Below, in pieces: positions 20,668-33,919 of a stretch of 64,000 nt of DNA (within the stretch, counting starts at the first letter, position 1; every line of letters begins with the position of its first letter). Where the stretch lies: contig CP075494.1 in the NCBI GenBank assembly GCA_021613535.1, positions 16,864,001-16,928,000 on the forward strand. Direction: 5' to 3'. The position numbers were made by a program, and so were the translations under genes. The DNA comes from Adineta vaga. Taxonomy: Eukaryota; Rotifera. A model generated the notes under the pieces. The model ran no database searches. It had not been told where the DNA came from and saw nothing but the letters and a program-made list of their open reading frames with translations.

Positions 20668-23600
20668 CAGATCAGATAGGTGCCTTATCTGTTACAGACG
20701 TTGGCTAACATGATACGCCAATTTTTCCGCTCTTGAGCTGCGTGAAGAAAGTCTATCTTCGTGTAACCCTGTTTTTCAATCCAAAGGTTCATGTTTTCAA
20801 GATATTTGATTCTTGGTCGGGCTTTATCTTTCTTTCCATTGATTTTTCCACTCAATACCAGATGTTCCATGCAACCTTTACGGATTATGTGACCAAGGAA
20901 TATCAGTTGCCTATAACGGATGGTATTGATTAAAAATCTTTTCGATTTCGTTCTTTTTAATATTGACGCATTGGTTTCTCTAGCAGTCCAAGGTACATTG
21001 AGCATCCTTCTGAGAAACCACATCTGAGTAGCCTCTAAGCGTTTTTCCATCTCTTTATTGATTGTCCAGCATTCAGATCCATACAAAAGAATCGACCATA
21101 AATAACATTTGAGAACTCTTATTTTAGTATTGATCGATATGGATCTGTTTTTCAAAATCGGACTCATCTTTTGGAAAGCTTGTTTGGAGAGAGCGATTCT
21201 CTTTTTGATATCTTCATCACATCGGCCATCTGAGGTTATGATTGATCCCAAGTAGTTGAAGTGAGTGACTTGTTTGATTTGTGCACCATATATATTTACA
21301 TTGCATGCCGGTGAAATTTTATTCTTTGAAATACTCATGCATTCTGATTTCTTGAGATTAAGTGATAGGCCCATTTTTGTACTCTCTGTCGAGACTATAT
21401 TAATCATCTTCTGCAACTCTGCTTCAGTGCTTGCTATCAATACAGTGTCGTCTGCATATCTTAGGTTGTTACAGTTGTATCCTCCAATTTTTACGCCTTC
21501 AACATCTTCTAGATTTCTGAGTATCATTTCACTGTAGATGTTGAAGAGATCTGGAGATAGAACACATCCTTGTCTGACACCTCTCTTGATGTTTGTGTAT
21601 TCACTTATATATCATTGTTTACTCTCATGGCGGCTTTTTGATACCAATAAAGATTTCGAATTAATCGTAGATCTTTGCCATCAATATCGAGTTTCTCCAA
21701 AATTTGGAGTAGACTGTCGTGTTTGACTTTATCAAAAGCTTTTGTGTAGTCAAGGAAACATAGGTATAAGTCATGTTTGACTTCAATTGATCTTTCGATT
21801 ATCATTCGAAGGATGAAGATTGCGTTTCTGGTGCCCTTGTCAGGCATAAAGCCATATTGTTCTTTTGCGATTTCTGGCGTGATTTTATTTTTCATACGCA
21901 CTATCAGAATCTTAAGCAAAACTTTTGTAATATGACTCATGAGACTGATTGTGCGATGTAATTCACATTCAGTAGCTCCAGGCTTCTTTAGAAGTGTTAT
22001 AAATATTGATTGTGTTAGATCTTCCGGAATTTCACCTGTGTCATATATTTTGTTTATTAGTTTTGTCATGACATCTACACCTAATTCATCGAGACATTGA
22101 ATCATTTCGATGGATATTTCATCTGGCCCTGTCGCTTTGTTTGTTTTCATTGATTTTATGGCCAGTCTTACTTCATCTTTCATTATTGGAGGCCCTTCTA
22201 TATTTTTCTTTATGTTAGACTTAGAAGCTCTATTATCATCGAAGAGTTCCTCTATATATTCTGACCACCTGTTCAGTATGTCACGTTTTTCCATTAGAAC
22301 GGTTCCATTTTTCGATTTGATACAACCTGAACTGGTGCATCTTGATTTTCCTGTTATTTCGTTGATCTTTTGATGAGCGAATTTGGTGTTTACACTCAAC
22401 TTATTTTCGATCTCTGAACATTGTTCGTTCAACCATCTCTCTTTTGCCTCTGAACATTTCTTTTTGATTGACTTCTCTATCAATTGGTATTCGTGTGGGT
22501 TTGACTTCTTCAGTCGTCTTTGCTCCATTAGTTGTAAAATTTCATTAGTCATCCATCTTTTCTTTTTCTTTCAGATCTGCATCAGTTTTCAGAATGTGAA
22601 CTTGAAGCTTTATATTTTTCTGTGGATGATTTATTCTTTTTAGTTTTACTCGAATTTTGCTAATAACTGGGACACGATCGCTACCGCAGTCCGCTCCAGG
22701 AAATGCTTTAGAGAAAATGATTGCATTCCTGAATCGATGAGGGACCATAATGTAATCTATTTGATTTCTTGTCCGATCTCCTGGGCTTCGCCATGTCCAT
22801 AGTCTACGTGGGTGATTTTTGAACCACGTGTTTGTGATTACGAGATTATGTGATTGGCACCAAGTTATTAAGTTATCTCCTCTATCATTTTTGTTTCCTA
22901 AATCAAAAGGTCCTACTGTATTGCCAATTCTTTTATCTCCCACTTTTGCATTGAAGTCACCCATTACGTAAATGATATCATCAGACTTACATTGTTTGTA
23001 GGCTTTGTCTAGATCTTCATAGAAGCTCGTGATTGCGTCATCATCATAATCGGCTCTTGGTGCGTAACATTGAATTAATGAAGTGTTAAAGGGTTTGCTG
23101 TGGTGTTTCACAAGAAGAACCCTGTCTGAAACCGCCCAAAAGCCTTGCAAACTCTTGGAGGTTTCTTTGTCAAGAAGCATTCCTACTCCTTTCTCGTGTT
23201 TGTCTCCTCTAGAGTATAATAAAAGAAAGTTATCCGTTGTAAAAGATCCAGCACCCAGCCATCTGACTTCAGATAAGCCTAACGCATTTATTTTCATCCG
23301 TTACATTTTGTTCTTTATATTGTCTAATTTTTCTTTCTAAAAAATAGTTCTTACATTCCACGTTCCTATTTTGCGTGAGTTCTTGATTGGGACAGTAGCC
23401 TGTTGACGATCGAGGGTCACCTGTCGTACATGACCACCTCTACCGAGCGAGTTGTTCTCTCTGAGAACCCCCTTCACGCTGTTATCTTTACTGGAAGTAT
23501 TGACGTTTATCATGTTGTGCTTGGGAGTGTACAGCGGTGGTTTCCCCTTGCCTTCCGCCGGTTTGGAATGGTTTTCTCCATTTGATGAATTTGCTAGTCC

Positions 23601-23875
23601 TGGCTAGCGAGCTCCATCGGCCCAGGAGGAACCTTGTTTCTGGCGGCCAATACTCGCCCTGTCATCCTGTCGTCTTTGGGTTTCTGTGGCATTTTATAAG
23701 AGTTTTGGTTCCAAACAAAACCCCACCACACTCTGCTGGCAAGAAGGCTGAGTATTGTCCGGGACTGTTTATTTGATCAATTGCTTGATCGTATTCGCAG
23801 CTAACCATCATACTAATGGCCGTTCCACTATCCGCAACCTGTGGATCCTCTTGGTAGCATCCAGCTTAGCCCCAA
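20668..23875 (-). mobile_element. RTE-like LINE inserted in the Helitron
   Basis: The copy is bounded by the 12-bp direct repeat GTTTCGATGAAT (20656-20667 and 23876-23887), which restores the Helitron frame HSSK-PVNEYFNP when one copy is removed. The minus strand encodes an apurinic-type endonuclease followed by a reverse transcriptase. The region from 23875 to about 23370 is a 5' leader. No long poly-A tail is seen at the 3' end, as is usual for RTE-type elements. Confidence 0.9.
20685..23376 (-). pseudogene. LINE endonuclease-reverse transcriptase ORF, broken
   Basis: The endonuclease starts near GTWNVRT (about 23370) and has LGLSEVRW, MGDFNAKVG, the RRLWTWRSPG segment and a DCGSDRVPV end. 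The reverse transcriptase has motif A FLDYTKAFDKV, the fingers segment KKPGATECE, RQGCVLSPDLFN in the third frame, and the catalytic YADDTVLI. The C-terminal LLYGSECWT and FLRRMLNVPWTARETN are typical of RTE-related lines. Breaks: two stops between GTWNVRT and LGLSEVRW, a slip near 22550 between endonuclease and RT, and an extra TA at about 21605-21612 in an ATATA run. It cannot make a full protein as sequenced. Confidence 0.88.
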
Positions 23876-23887
23876 GTTTCGATGAAT

Positions 23888-25483
23888 GTGCAATTAAATA
23901 GACGTTTTCAGTAACTGCTTGATCATTTGTTTTCATTTTCTGTAAAAAGTAATTGGTAATCTCATCTGATGAAACTGATGAGCCATTAACATCAAGAACA
24001 CCACTACAATAGAGAAGCTATATCAATTCATTGATTTATTAATTGCTCTTACCTGTTACTGATTGGTATGACATCTGCAGTAGTACGTTCTTGTGGATTC
24101 ATTAATGGATCAGGAACATATCCATTTCTTTCAGATTGACCATCGTCATCACCTATCTTTTGTTCTAATGATGACATGATGCATTCTGGTACATCATCTT
24201 CGGGTAATTGAGCAATATTATCTAGATTTATATTGATGTTGTGATAAAGTATGTTATATTTTTTCAACCATTGTAATGCTTCAATAATTTTTTTCTTGCG
24301 TACGGTTAATACTTTTCTAAGATGAAGACGATCGGGTGGCCGAGGTCCGATAAAAATTACTTTAAGTTTAACACAAAGATCAGTAAGTGTAGGTGGTAAA
24401 CTATTGACGATATTTGGCACATTTTGAAGAAAAGTAATACAATTTCCTTTCAGTGTCGTTTGAGCAGTTGTAGTTGAATGAAAAGGTGATTGAAGCTTTT
24501 TTATGCAACCTATTATGACGATAGAGTGATATTAATTTTTCTTCTGGAATCGTCAATCCTTGTAATTCCTTAGGTATATCACCTAGCCACATGTTATTAG
24601 CAGCTGAAAACTTCGGTACTTTTTCTTTTGAAAGAGAAGTGTGGCATTTTTGGCAAATAATACACATTTTCACCCTGTTTGTTTGAGATAAGTCACTTTT
24701 GTACAAGAGAATATCATTTTCACAGTGGAAAGATGATGAATTAAAATTTGACTGACCTAAAAAAACTGTAAGTTTTCTGAAGCCATTTAATTCTACATAC
24801 TTTTAATATGTGATGTTGTATGTGTATTGTTATCATTCATGAAAGTGGCAGTATTTTCGGTTGAGTTCTTAATTAGAAGTTTCAGATCTTCAGAAATTTT
24901 TAGCAAATTCATATTAGGAATTTTTGAGATCGGTATTTTCTTTGAATTGTTTGCTGGAGCGCGAGTATTACAAACTGCACAAGTCGCTTCGACCAATTTT
25001 GACATAGACATCTGTTCTAAAAATTGTTGCAAACGGGTCTCTTTTAAATCACGAGGAATTGGTTCGGGCCAAGGTGGGCGAATAGAATTTTGTCCACCAT
25101 CAACATGTTCATGTTTCCTTTTTGTTCCATTTGGCTTGACTTCGTTTCTTTTGTAGTGCGAGTCAAATCTGATGTTGTTCTTCTGATTCGTTTGTTCGAA
25201 CGGACCGATTTTTTGCATTCATCTTCTCGAGTCGGATTTGCTGATGTTCTTCTGTTTCATTCATTCGACTGAATCGATTTCGTTCTCTTTTCTTTTGTAG
25301 TTGAGTCTGACGTCTTTCTTCTTTATCGTTTTTTTTCGTTTGCGTTGAACCTGAAATATTTGATTGAGCCACATAATTTCCGATGTTGTCTTCATTTCGC
25401 AAGCGTATGCTCGGAGAAGATTGAAATTCAGGTATTCTTATTTCAGTAACACTATTATTCTTAAACGTTTTCTTTTCTGAAGT
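23888..25483 (-). pseudogene. Helitron N-terminal linker exons
   Basis: Exons are near 25483-24801, 24756-24053 and 24003-23888. The first is very basic with repeated units of the form R.NE.EE..Q.RL.K..A (about 25330-25180) and a CAVCNTR pair. The second has CIICQKCHTSLSKEKVPKFS, a zinc-ribbon-like Cys pattern, and GLTIPEEKLISLYRHN, then slips frame near 24510 and continues as VPNIVNSLPPTL and LRKVLTVRKKKI. These segments precede the Rep domain in Helitron proteins of OTU type. Further frame slippage lies near 25170-25200. Individually they have no assignable reaction. Confidence 0.7.
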
Positions 25484-25540
25484 CTAATTAAAAGTTTCAA
25501 TATTTTATATTTTTTTGTTTACAAATTGCTAACTTAGCAC

Positions 25541-26436
25541 GGCAAGTGAAGTTGATTGACCGCTGAATTCATTAAGAATAGGTGGCGACAAAAGTGGAAC
25601 AAAATGATTTGGCCTCCATGTGCCATTGTAAATTTCTCGGACATGATTTTCATGCAAAGTATTTGACCATAAGATTGCAATGTTACAATTTCCAATAAAA
25701 GGTGGAATAGGTGAAAAGACTGTATTCCAAATTGCCTGATAATATTGATAAAAATCAATTTTTGGATAAACACTTCATATGTTACATTGTAGTACATTGC
25801 ATAATGCAGCAACTTCATGTATTTCCGAATACATCCCCTTTTTGCAAGCTGCTTGAAAAATAATATCGGTATTTCCTGCATATCGTGCATACATGGTATC
25901 GTAATGATTTTCATTAATAATAAGTTCAATAACAGTTCGAACTAAACAAATTTCCAGAACTAAATTTAGCGCAACATGAAAGAAAAAGTCTATACCTCGC
26001 AATTCACTAGCCGTCACTAATGGATTGTTCATCAAAAGAACAATAGAATAATATAAACAATTTCCATCACCAGGAACATCAGCAGGAACAAAATGATGTG
26101 TATCAGCAGTCGCTTTATCTAGATATTCCTTAGCGACCACATCTACTACATGCTTTGTTTCATCGAAAACATACTTCGGATAAAACTGAAATGGTTTCAT
26201 AATTGAATCCATCTAGAATATTTCTATTTTTTTAAATTGAACTATCATTCAAATGAACTCACCTGTTTAATTCGTTGTGCAAGAGAATTGATTTCATCGC
26301 GGTTCATGACACTTTTAGAACATGCTTCTAAACGCTGGAGTAAACGTTCAAATTTTAAACCACGACTCATTTGACTACATTGTGAGCAACAATAGCTTGC
26401 GCACAACATAGTGCAAAAAACACATTGTTTATGCAT
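25541..26436 (-). pseudogene. Helitron OTU cysteine protease exons
   Basis: Exon 1 (26436-26263) encodes a Cys-rich start (CVFCTMLCASYCCSQC) and joins by a 50-bp intron to exon 2 (26212-25541). Exon 2 has the OTU active site VPGDGNCLYYSI (Asp and catalytic Cys), a long alpha/beta middle, and the catalytic His segment GTWRPNHFVPLL. OTU enzymes cleave ubiquitin chains; many Helitrons carry one, perhaps to protect their protein. One in-frame TGA at 25777-25775 (CNI*SVYP) separates the Cys half from the His half; the surrounding frame is otherwise open. Confidence 0.85.
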
Positions 26437-27652
26437 ATTTCGTATATGTATGATAATCTAAAAAATACAAGATTTTTCATTAAAATCAGCCGTTTCAATA
26501 TTTCTATTTAAAAATATTATTGAAAGCTAAAGTATCCATGTTGTTTTTGGAGAAATTTGATATACTGTTAAATCAATAAATGCGATAAAAAAAGCAGTAT
26601 TATCTATCCTTTAGATTTCCCCTTGAGCACTTGATTTTTCCGCATATTTTCCTCACTTTTGATATAATATGAAGGTAGAAATTTATCTACATAATATTCT
26701 ATCTCATAATGAAAATCATAAAAGCTAGCATGAACAAATTAAAGTTTTTGTTTGTGTTTTTTCCATATTCGGGAGCGTTTTTTCTTTTTCGATCTCATGG
26801 AAAAATAGCATGTTGTCCAATGTTGAAAAACAGGAAGAATGATAGCAGAATGATCATTTTCTCAACTATATATATGAGCGATAAAAATTCAAAGTTTTGA
26901 AAAAAAACGGTCATTCCATTTTTCAAAACAGTAAAAACGTCAGAATCTTATGCAACCCATGTATTTAAATGATAAGTGATAGATTTATTGTTCTAAATAC
27001 AACTGATTATTCATAAAAGTATCTATGTGATTTATTGTGGTATAGTCAAATGGAAATATGAATCGATTCAAGAAGTTACGTGATGATCATTAATCATATA
27101 TCATCTTATCTATCTATTTATCTATGAGATGTCTCAGTTGAATTTTTCATTTTAAAAAAATAGCATTTCATTTTTTAAAAATAACTCTTATCCGTTGTTC
27201 TATATTAATAACGAAATAGAAATAATCAAATCAAATTAAAAATATGATATTTGATCGTTTTCTCATAGGAAGATTTTTTATCATAAAAATTGAACCATAC
27301 AGCTATATCTATGTTCATTTCTTATGTTTAAATTAAGACAAATAATCTATCTATGAAAATGAATAGCAAAATACATGTTGAAAAAAAAACGATTTGCATA
27401 TAATCGAAATCTCAAGACGTACACCAATGTAATCTTGAAAAAGAGAGCATAATAAAATACCGCTGTTCAACTTTTATTCAGTTCTGCATTTTGATCTGCT
27501 AAAATATTGTAAATATCCTATTTCTCAAAAATTAAATTCAAATAGCATGTGAAAAGAATAAACGATAGATGTCAATAAATGTAAGAGGAAGAAAAAAGAA
27601 ATGAAACGTTCAACTTCTTATTTGTTAACTTCCTTCCAGTATGAAGGAGATA
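26437..27652. other. AT-rich stretch, no gene recognised
   Basis: No exon with plausible coding character, RNA gene or clear repeat is visible. The upstream end of the Helitron probably lies in the first part. Confidence 0.45.
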
Positions 27653-29264
27653 TCCACGGAAAATTTTTTAAACAAATACCGCTAACAAACGCGGTATTTT
27701 CATAGCAGCTGCGGTTGTACCATTAAACACCGCGGAATCGCGTAGAAACCGTCGTTAACCGCGGTATGGTGCACCGTTATGTAAGTTTACCGCGGTTACA
27801 TCAAACGGAACCGCAATGTAGAGCACCGGTGAAAATCGCGATTTCAAAAATTGCGATGAGATATAGATAAGTCGCGGTGTTCAATAAACGCCATCTGTCA
27901 TAACTATTTTTGACGGTCTTTTCATTACAAACCGCGATTTGTAGACTTTTTCCAGAGATAATATTATTCAAAGTATGACAATCTTATTATTTTGCTTGAT
28001 ATTTTCATATTATTCTTGTGATGATAATATGTAACAAAAGTTTCTTCACATAAAATTATAATTTGATAAAAAAACGATTAAATTTAAATTCCCTTTTCTT
28101 TCTCATATAAAATAAAAAGAAAATTATAGGACCATTTCAAATACAGAAATACACATTTTTTATCTAAATCGTGATAAACTCTGTGTGTATATTATTACTA
28201 TCCGCTTCAAGTTTTAATGTGAAATAGATTCAAAAAATAATAATCCTGTAAGTCGAAATGTGAGAAAAATATTTTTGAGTTAAATAAATATGTAATTCAA
28301 ATAAACAGCAGTTTGATCTAATATTAAATGGAATAAAAAGATAATCATGTAAAATTCATAATCATAGTATTGGTCAGATTTTATTTCAACGATTACTAAT
28401 AATAATATCTACGAAGTAGTAAATACTTTGGTATAATATTGACACAAGTATATCTCTTCAATTTCGATTGATAAAAGTCAAATATACCTATCAAAAAGTT
28501 ATTATGTATCTTTCGAAGAGTATATCTACATCTATGCTAAACTACAAGAAAAGTACATCTAAACTTTTCACAATCGTATAATACCGTGATTTATTAACTA
28601 AATATTTAATTAAATCAGCTTTTAATTTAGTTAGTATTTATTGGAATAGATTGAGCATTCATACGCTAATACAATCTTTAGTATAAACAATAAATAACAC
28701 CTTTCCAATCGATATCATTCATCGTCAACTTGAACATCGCAAGAAGTTTCATAAAAATTACAGAGATGGTAAAAATATTTCTAATAATTCTAAGACTTTC
28801 ATAAAACTATTAGAAACTGAGATATATTCGACTAAATCGAAAGATTTTATATCACAGATCAAATAGACTATCATATTTAATCTTATTATAAACATCATCA
28901 GATGGTTCAATGGAATAAATGGATGGTAATCACAAGGTAAGGCGTTCGGATCTAATCAGAGGAACTTGAATAAAAATTAGATAGTGGTGTTTAATGAGTT
29001 GAGCGAGGTATTAGATGACTGAGTGAAGATAGTAGATAGGTTGCCAGCATAGGATGGATGTCAGAAATGATATACCATCATTATGGCATATTTATTATTT
29101 TTCTTTGAAACCGTCAATAACCGCGGTTTGCTATACCGCGGTTTCGGGCGGTGTGGAAAAACCTAATAAAAGGTCTGACTTTTGCGGCTTAATTTAACCG
29201 CCAAAATGAACGTTGCCCTGCACCGCGATTTACAGCGGTTTTTGTCGAAAAATTTTTCCGTGGG
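27653..29264. mobile_element. TA-flanked non-autonomous DNA element, 1.6 kb (mariner-like)
   Basis: The inverted ends TCCACGGAAAATTTTTT and its near mirror at 29248-29264 stand between TA dinucleotides (27651-27652 and 29265-29266). Both terminal 200-bp zones are rich in ACCGCGGT-type motifs, while the centre is plain AT-rich and has no open frame. TA duplication fits the Tc1/mariner superfamily. It is an internally replaced or MITE-like copy. Confidence 0.65.
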
Positions 29265-29266
29265 TA

Positions 29267-31930
29267 AGCAAAAAAGCGCTATACATTACGTTATGTTAAT
29301 TTGTCGAAGAAGACTAACTTTTAATGTTTCAATCTTCCAGTTTCTATGTTAACATGATGATGTCGTAATGCAGATCATATACAAAAAAGTCATATTCGAT
29401 CGAATATGCAATAATACATATGAGTAACAAATATATACTAAAACTCCTGAGATTGTTTAACTGATCTCATATTAGAATAAATCTAATCGAATATTTCATT
29501 CGAATCACTAAAATAAACTCAATGACCAACGATAGAATCTCATAGTTACGTTGCAATAATGGATATTTTTTTCTCATTAAATGTTAAAAATGAGAAAAAA
29601 AAGAGTGAAAGAATAATCCATAATTGATGAAATTCATAAAAAAAGATTTTGATAATTTTTTCTTTTTCAATTTTATGATAAGAAGAATCGTTTTTTTCAG
29701 AAAAATTGTTTTTGATATAGAATGTTCATTTGCTGAGATTATGATCTGAATCAATGATATTGCTTTCATTGAAATTTATCTCAAAACTAAAATTGAATGA
29801 AAACATCAAATTGATCTTGACGTATCTTTTATTTTTGTCACTAAAATAAATCTTACCCTATTCTTTAGATTAAGCTGATATTTGCATTGATTTAAATGAA
29901 AAAGAACATGACTTACCTTGATATAATCGAGATAACAATTATTATTTCAAAAAAATAGAAAATTTATCGGTAAAATGATCGAAGTTAATAAAAGATGATA
30001 TCATTATTTGATATAATGCCAGCCATAATCTTAGAACATGAATTATTTTCGATTTCTGATGTTTTGAATAACTTTTTTGAAATCTTACTGGTTGATCTCA
30101 GTTGGGATTGATGAACAATAGCTCGAATGTTAAAGAAATGAATGATTATGTTGGAATATAAAGATTATTCTCCATTCTGTTTCTTATCTAGTCTTGAGAG
30201 ATGATTATGCATGTACGCTAGATACTTGTGATGGCATTTTGTTTATTTTAAGTATGGATATGAATGAGCTCGCACTATTCGGATTTCATTTCTTTTTGTT
30301 TTCTTTCCGAACTGCGTGTTACATAAGAAATTCTTTATTAATGAACTATTTGTATACAAAATTGTAATTGAATTTTTTGTTGTTGATAGTTTTTAAGCTA
30401 TATGGTGCTTTTATAAGACAACATTTACCATATATTTCCTTTTTTTCTTATAATCGAACTGACCAACTTCTAAGAACTTGCAATGACCATGATGCTCTTG
30501 AACACGTTATTATTATAGAAATGACTATCAATGAATCTTGTACAGATATTTTTCTTTCGTTTATCTTTTTAAATCGATAGTTCGATACCTTTTTTTCTCA
30601 ATCGTTTGAGTTTGATTCCGTTATTGTTTTGGAAAATTAAAATCGGAATTGCTTTTATGCATTCTGGTTGAAAACACGGATCTATTTAGAATTTCTATTA
30701 AAAAAATTGAGTCTATTATGTTTTATCACATCTCGTCGAAGTTCGACGACATTTCAACATACTGACACAAAAAATATCAGTTGCTCTGTATATCACAAAA
30801 GAATTGTCTTCTAAACCGTGTGATCAATTGATCGATGATGCCAAGCTTTTAATAAAATATCTATCACTATATTAATGTGCTCATTCTCAACATCATTCAA
30901 TTAAACTAAACATATATTTTTACTTATCAAAGTCCCTAAAAAAGGTCGGATTCTACAGCGGATCGATTCTAAATACCCTTATATATAATTGTACAATTTG
31001 ATCATCTTATGTAGGTGAATGTTGTCGGTACTTTTTCAAAATACTTTATGGCAATTCAGCGATGGCAAATCATACGCTACGATCCATGCTTTTGATTGGA
31101 TAAACGATGTATAAAAAAAGAAGTAGCAAGACGTATTGTGTCGTGGAAGTAACGCTGTTGATATTGATCGTAGGAAAAGAAAACGTCGAATGAGTAAATA
31201 CATGAACTGCTTCGCTATTTATAGTTCAACATGAGAGTGATTCATATCGCTTTATCTTTTGTTTAGTCTAGACTACTTCCTGTCAATCCCATTGATTAAT
31301 GACAATAACCATATCTAACTCTTCACTCATCAAGTGTTTCCTTTTCGACATCTTTTTCTTAACTATGAAGTTGATTTACTAATAGCATGTTTTCATCACT
31401 TCAAAGAGATAGAACCGTGCATTTTTCTTTTTCTTTTCGTTCTCTTTCTTATATGATGACTCGCCCAGATATGATGTGGTCAAATATAGGGATAACATAT
31501 TAGCCATTAGAAAAAATCGTATTCTTCACAATAATAGATGGCGCTGGAAAACGGAATAACTTCAGAAAATTCATTTATTGCATTACAATCCAGTATACGT
31601 AACGTATGTCGAACATGAGTCATTAGTCTGTTTTTCTAAACGTACGGTTTTAATCATACCTATTTATGGATTGGTTAAGGATGCTAGGACGCGCCTTCTA
31701 TGTACAAAACTTTAAAATACTATACAATATATATTCGCTCATAAGAGGATGATGTCCTAGCGTTTTATTTACTAGTATCTGTTGTGGATTGGTTAAGGGC
31801 GCTACACTACTATAGAGGAAGTATAGAAATTCAGCAAGAACAGAAATTTGTTTAAAATAACAAACGATTGTTGTTTTTAACTTACTCATTAGCCCTTCCA
31901 AATGTTGTTCTATGAAGCTTTGAGCATTTT
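29267..31930. other. AT-rich intergenic stretch, no gene recognised
   Basis: Open frames here are short, low-complexity and without family resemblance. Two GGATTGGTTAAG-containing short repeats lie near 31670 and 31790. Confidence 0.45.
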
Positions 31931-31934
31931 CACG

Positions 31935-32035
31935 AAAATGTTTTTTTGACCTTTGATCCTGACACAGACAAACAAACAAACGTACAAACTATTTTTTTTC
32001 ATATGACCCTCCTTTCAGTCGAGGGAACAACAAAC
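31935..32035 (-). repeat. CCCTCGACTG-family type A end, reverse copy
   Basis: This is the reverse of the GTTCCCTCGACTGAAAGGAG block, with the GGTCA-run and TTTGT-run in the expected order. It is followed to about 32280 by a low-copy repeat rich in AACCTTTTT/AAAAAGGTTCTG words. Confidence 0.65.
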
Positions 32036-32460
32036 TAGTTTTTTGAAAAACCATTTAAAACACTTTTTATGTCAGACTGAACCTTTTTTGGTATACAATC
32101 ATGAAGAGTGCTGTTGGTTTTTGACAGAACCCTCTTTGAGACGCAACCTTCTTGAGGGTTCTGAGTTTTACCAGCGGGCCAAACCCCTAAAAAGGTTCTG
32201 GAAAACTCCTTTTTTATTTTCAGAGTACTATGGATGGTTCGTCAGTTTTCAAAAAGTTCAGAACATTTTAAACTGAAACAATCATGATTTCATACAAATA
32301 TTAAAGGTTTCGTGCTAGTTATCCGAAACCAATAACAAGTTCACGAATCTTTAAAACTTTCGAAGATTCGCCAGAAGTTCAGCATGTTCACTACTAAACT
32401 CGTGATGGCACAGTAAATTTTCTACTGATCCAAGGATAGATCGTGCTCGCTTTAAAAGAT

Positions 32461-32483
32461 NNNNNNNNNNNNNNNNNNNNNNN
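32461..32483. other. Assembly gap (23 N)
   Basis: A run of N bases; the true distance here is unknown. Confidence 1.
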
Positions 32484-32596
32484 TTGGTGATAAATTTGTT
32501 GCGTTTCTTTACAAAAGTAGAATTAAGTTTTAATGGTGTTTGCTTTATTACTATCTATGACTTATAGCTAACAGTGTGACAGAGACAGAGCCTCTT

Positions 32597-32920
32597 GTTC
32601 CCTCGACTGAAAGGAGGGTCATATGAAAAATAATAGTTTGTATGTTTGTCTGTGGGTGTCAGGACCAAAGGTCAAAGGTCAAAAAAACATTTTTTTTTTG
32701 AAAATGCTTAAAACTTCATAAAACATCGTTTGGTAAGGATTACGTTAGGAACAAATTAAAAACCAATTATCGGTCGTAATTTCGAAACAAATTTCTGTTC
32801 TTGGTCAATTTCTACACTTCCTCTATAGTAGTAGTTCCCTCGACTGAAATGAGGGTCGTATGAAAAAAAAAAGTTTGTATGTTTGTCTGTCGCAGGTCAA
32901 AGATCAAAGATCGCGGCTTG
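32597..32920 (+). repeat. Two CCCTCGACTG-family type A ends in tandem
   Basis: Copies start at about 32597 and 32832 in the same direction, each with GAGGGTC, ATATG/GTATG, poly-A, TTTGTATGTTTGTCTGT and GGTCAAAG runs. Between them lies the fragment ACTTCCTCTATAGTAGT, which also appears inverted near 31810. Confidence 0.6.
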
Positions 32921-33562
32921 CAAGATGCACAGAATCTTGAAGTCCTGTACGAGGGGGCACCATTGGTCACTCAAGTTCTACCGTATAATGGTACCCATAT
33001 GTCGTTTTGTACGTTAAAAATCTAAATGCACTGTAATGTAGAAGATGCAATTGTGAATCTAACTAGCGGAGAGTTTTGGTGAAATCGGTAAAAGTGAGTG
33101 GTTTTGCTTTTGGTTCAGTCTTCCCTAGTATATGCAGGACAACCTCTGAGAAAGAGAAATATCTTTGAAAAGTCATTCCATAATGTGTTTCAAACGGACA
33201 CATCTAGCAAATCTTTTGCGCTTTATAGCTTTTCATGGAAATAGAACTGATAAAAGATTAGAAACTAAATGCAGTTGTTGCGCTTGAAATTGAACTATGA
33301 GAAAACGATAGATCGTTAGGGAAACCTGGGAACGATTGGCCGTGAGTGGTCGACCGGAGGGAGACCGACGAACGACCAGTCATTTATTCAAGAACTTTTT
33401 TTAATACAGAACATCGAGCATGGAACCTAAACTGTCTCGGATGATTTTTCAAAATAACTGAGTCGATTTTGTTCATGTGACGAATGCGGTAGGATATCCG
33501 TTTCTCAAAACAGAACAGAAAATAAAGACAAATAAATCAAATAAAGCATATCATTTTAACGT

Positions 33563-33591
33563 GTATGTATGTATGTATGTATGTATGTATG
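33563..33591. repeat. (GTAT)n microsatellite
   Basis: About seven uninterrupted four-base units. Confidence 0.9.
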
Positions 33592-33919
33592 ATACGTGAA
33601 TGAGTGGTCTAGTGTTTTAATTGTAGTTCACGTTATGCTGGTCGCGAGAATAAGCCACGAATAGTCATGAGGTGCCAGCAGGAGAAAGACTGAAAAACGG
33701 CTAAACGCTGATGTTAGTGGCATGATTAATGCAATGCGTTGGAGATTGTATGCTTTGAATACTCTCGAATGACTATATCCAGAAGAAAAAATATTTGCTA
33801 ATAAGAAATTGGACGTTAGAACCGTGGTTTGTTTCGAGTATGCCTTGTTCATAAAAATATACACTTCCAAAGAAAAACCTTATAGGGAAAATAATGAATC
33901 AATTCCATTTTTAATCCAT

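Larger units (their letters stand above)
15299..26436 (-). mobile_element. Decayed OTU-type Helitron, interrupted by a LINE
   Basis: The minus strand carries, in 5'-3' order, a Cys-rich N-terminus, an OTU cysteine protease, a basic repeat linker, a Helitron-like N domain, a HUH/Y replication initiator and a PIF1-like helicase. These are joined by GT-AG introns mostly near 50 bp; one of about 530 bp sits at 18756-18230 with a CT-rich tract. Helitrons move by rolling-circle replication. At least two nonsense codons, four frameshifts and a 3.2-kb LINE make this copy non-autonomous. Exact 5'-TC and 3'-CTRR ends could not be fixed by eye, so the limits given are those of the coding remains. Confidence 0.85.
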
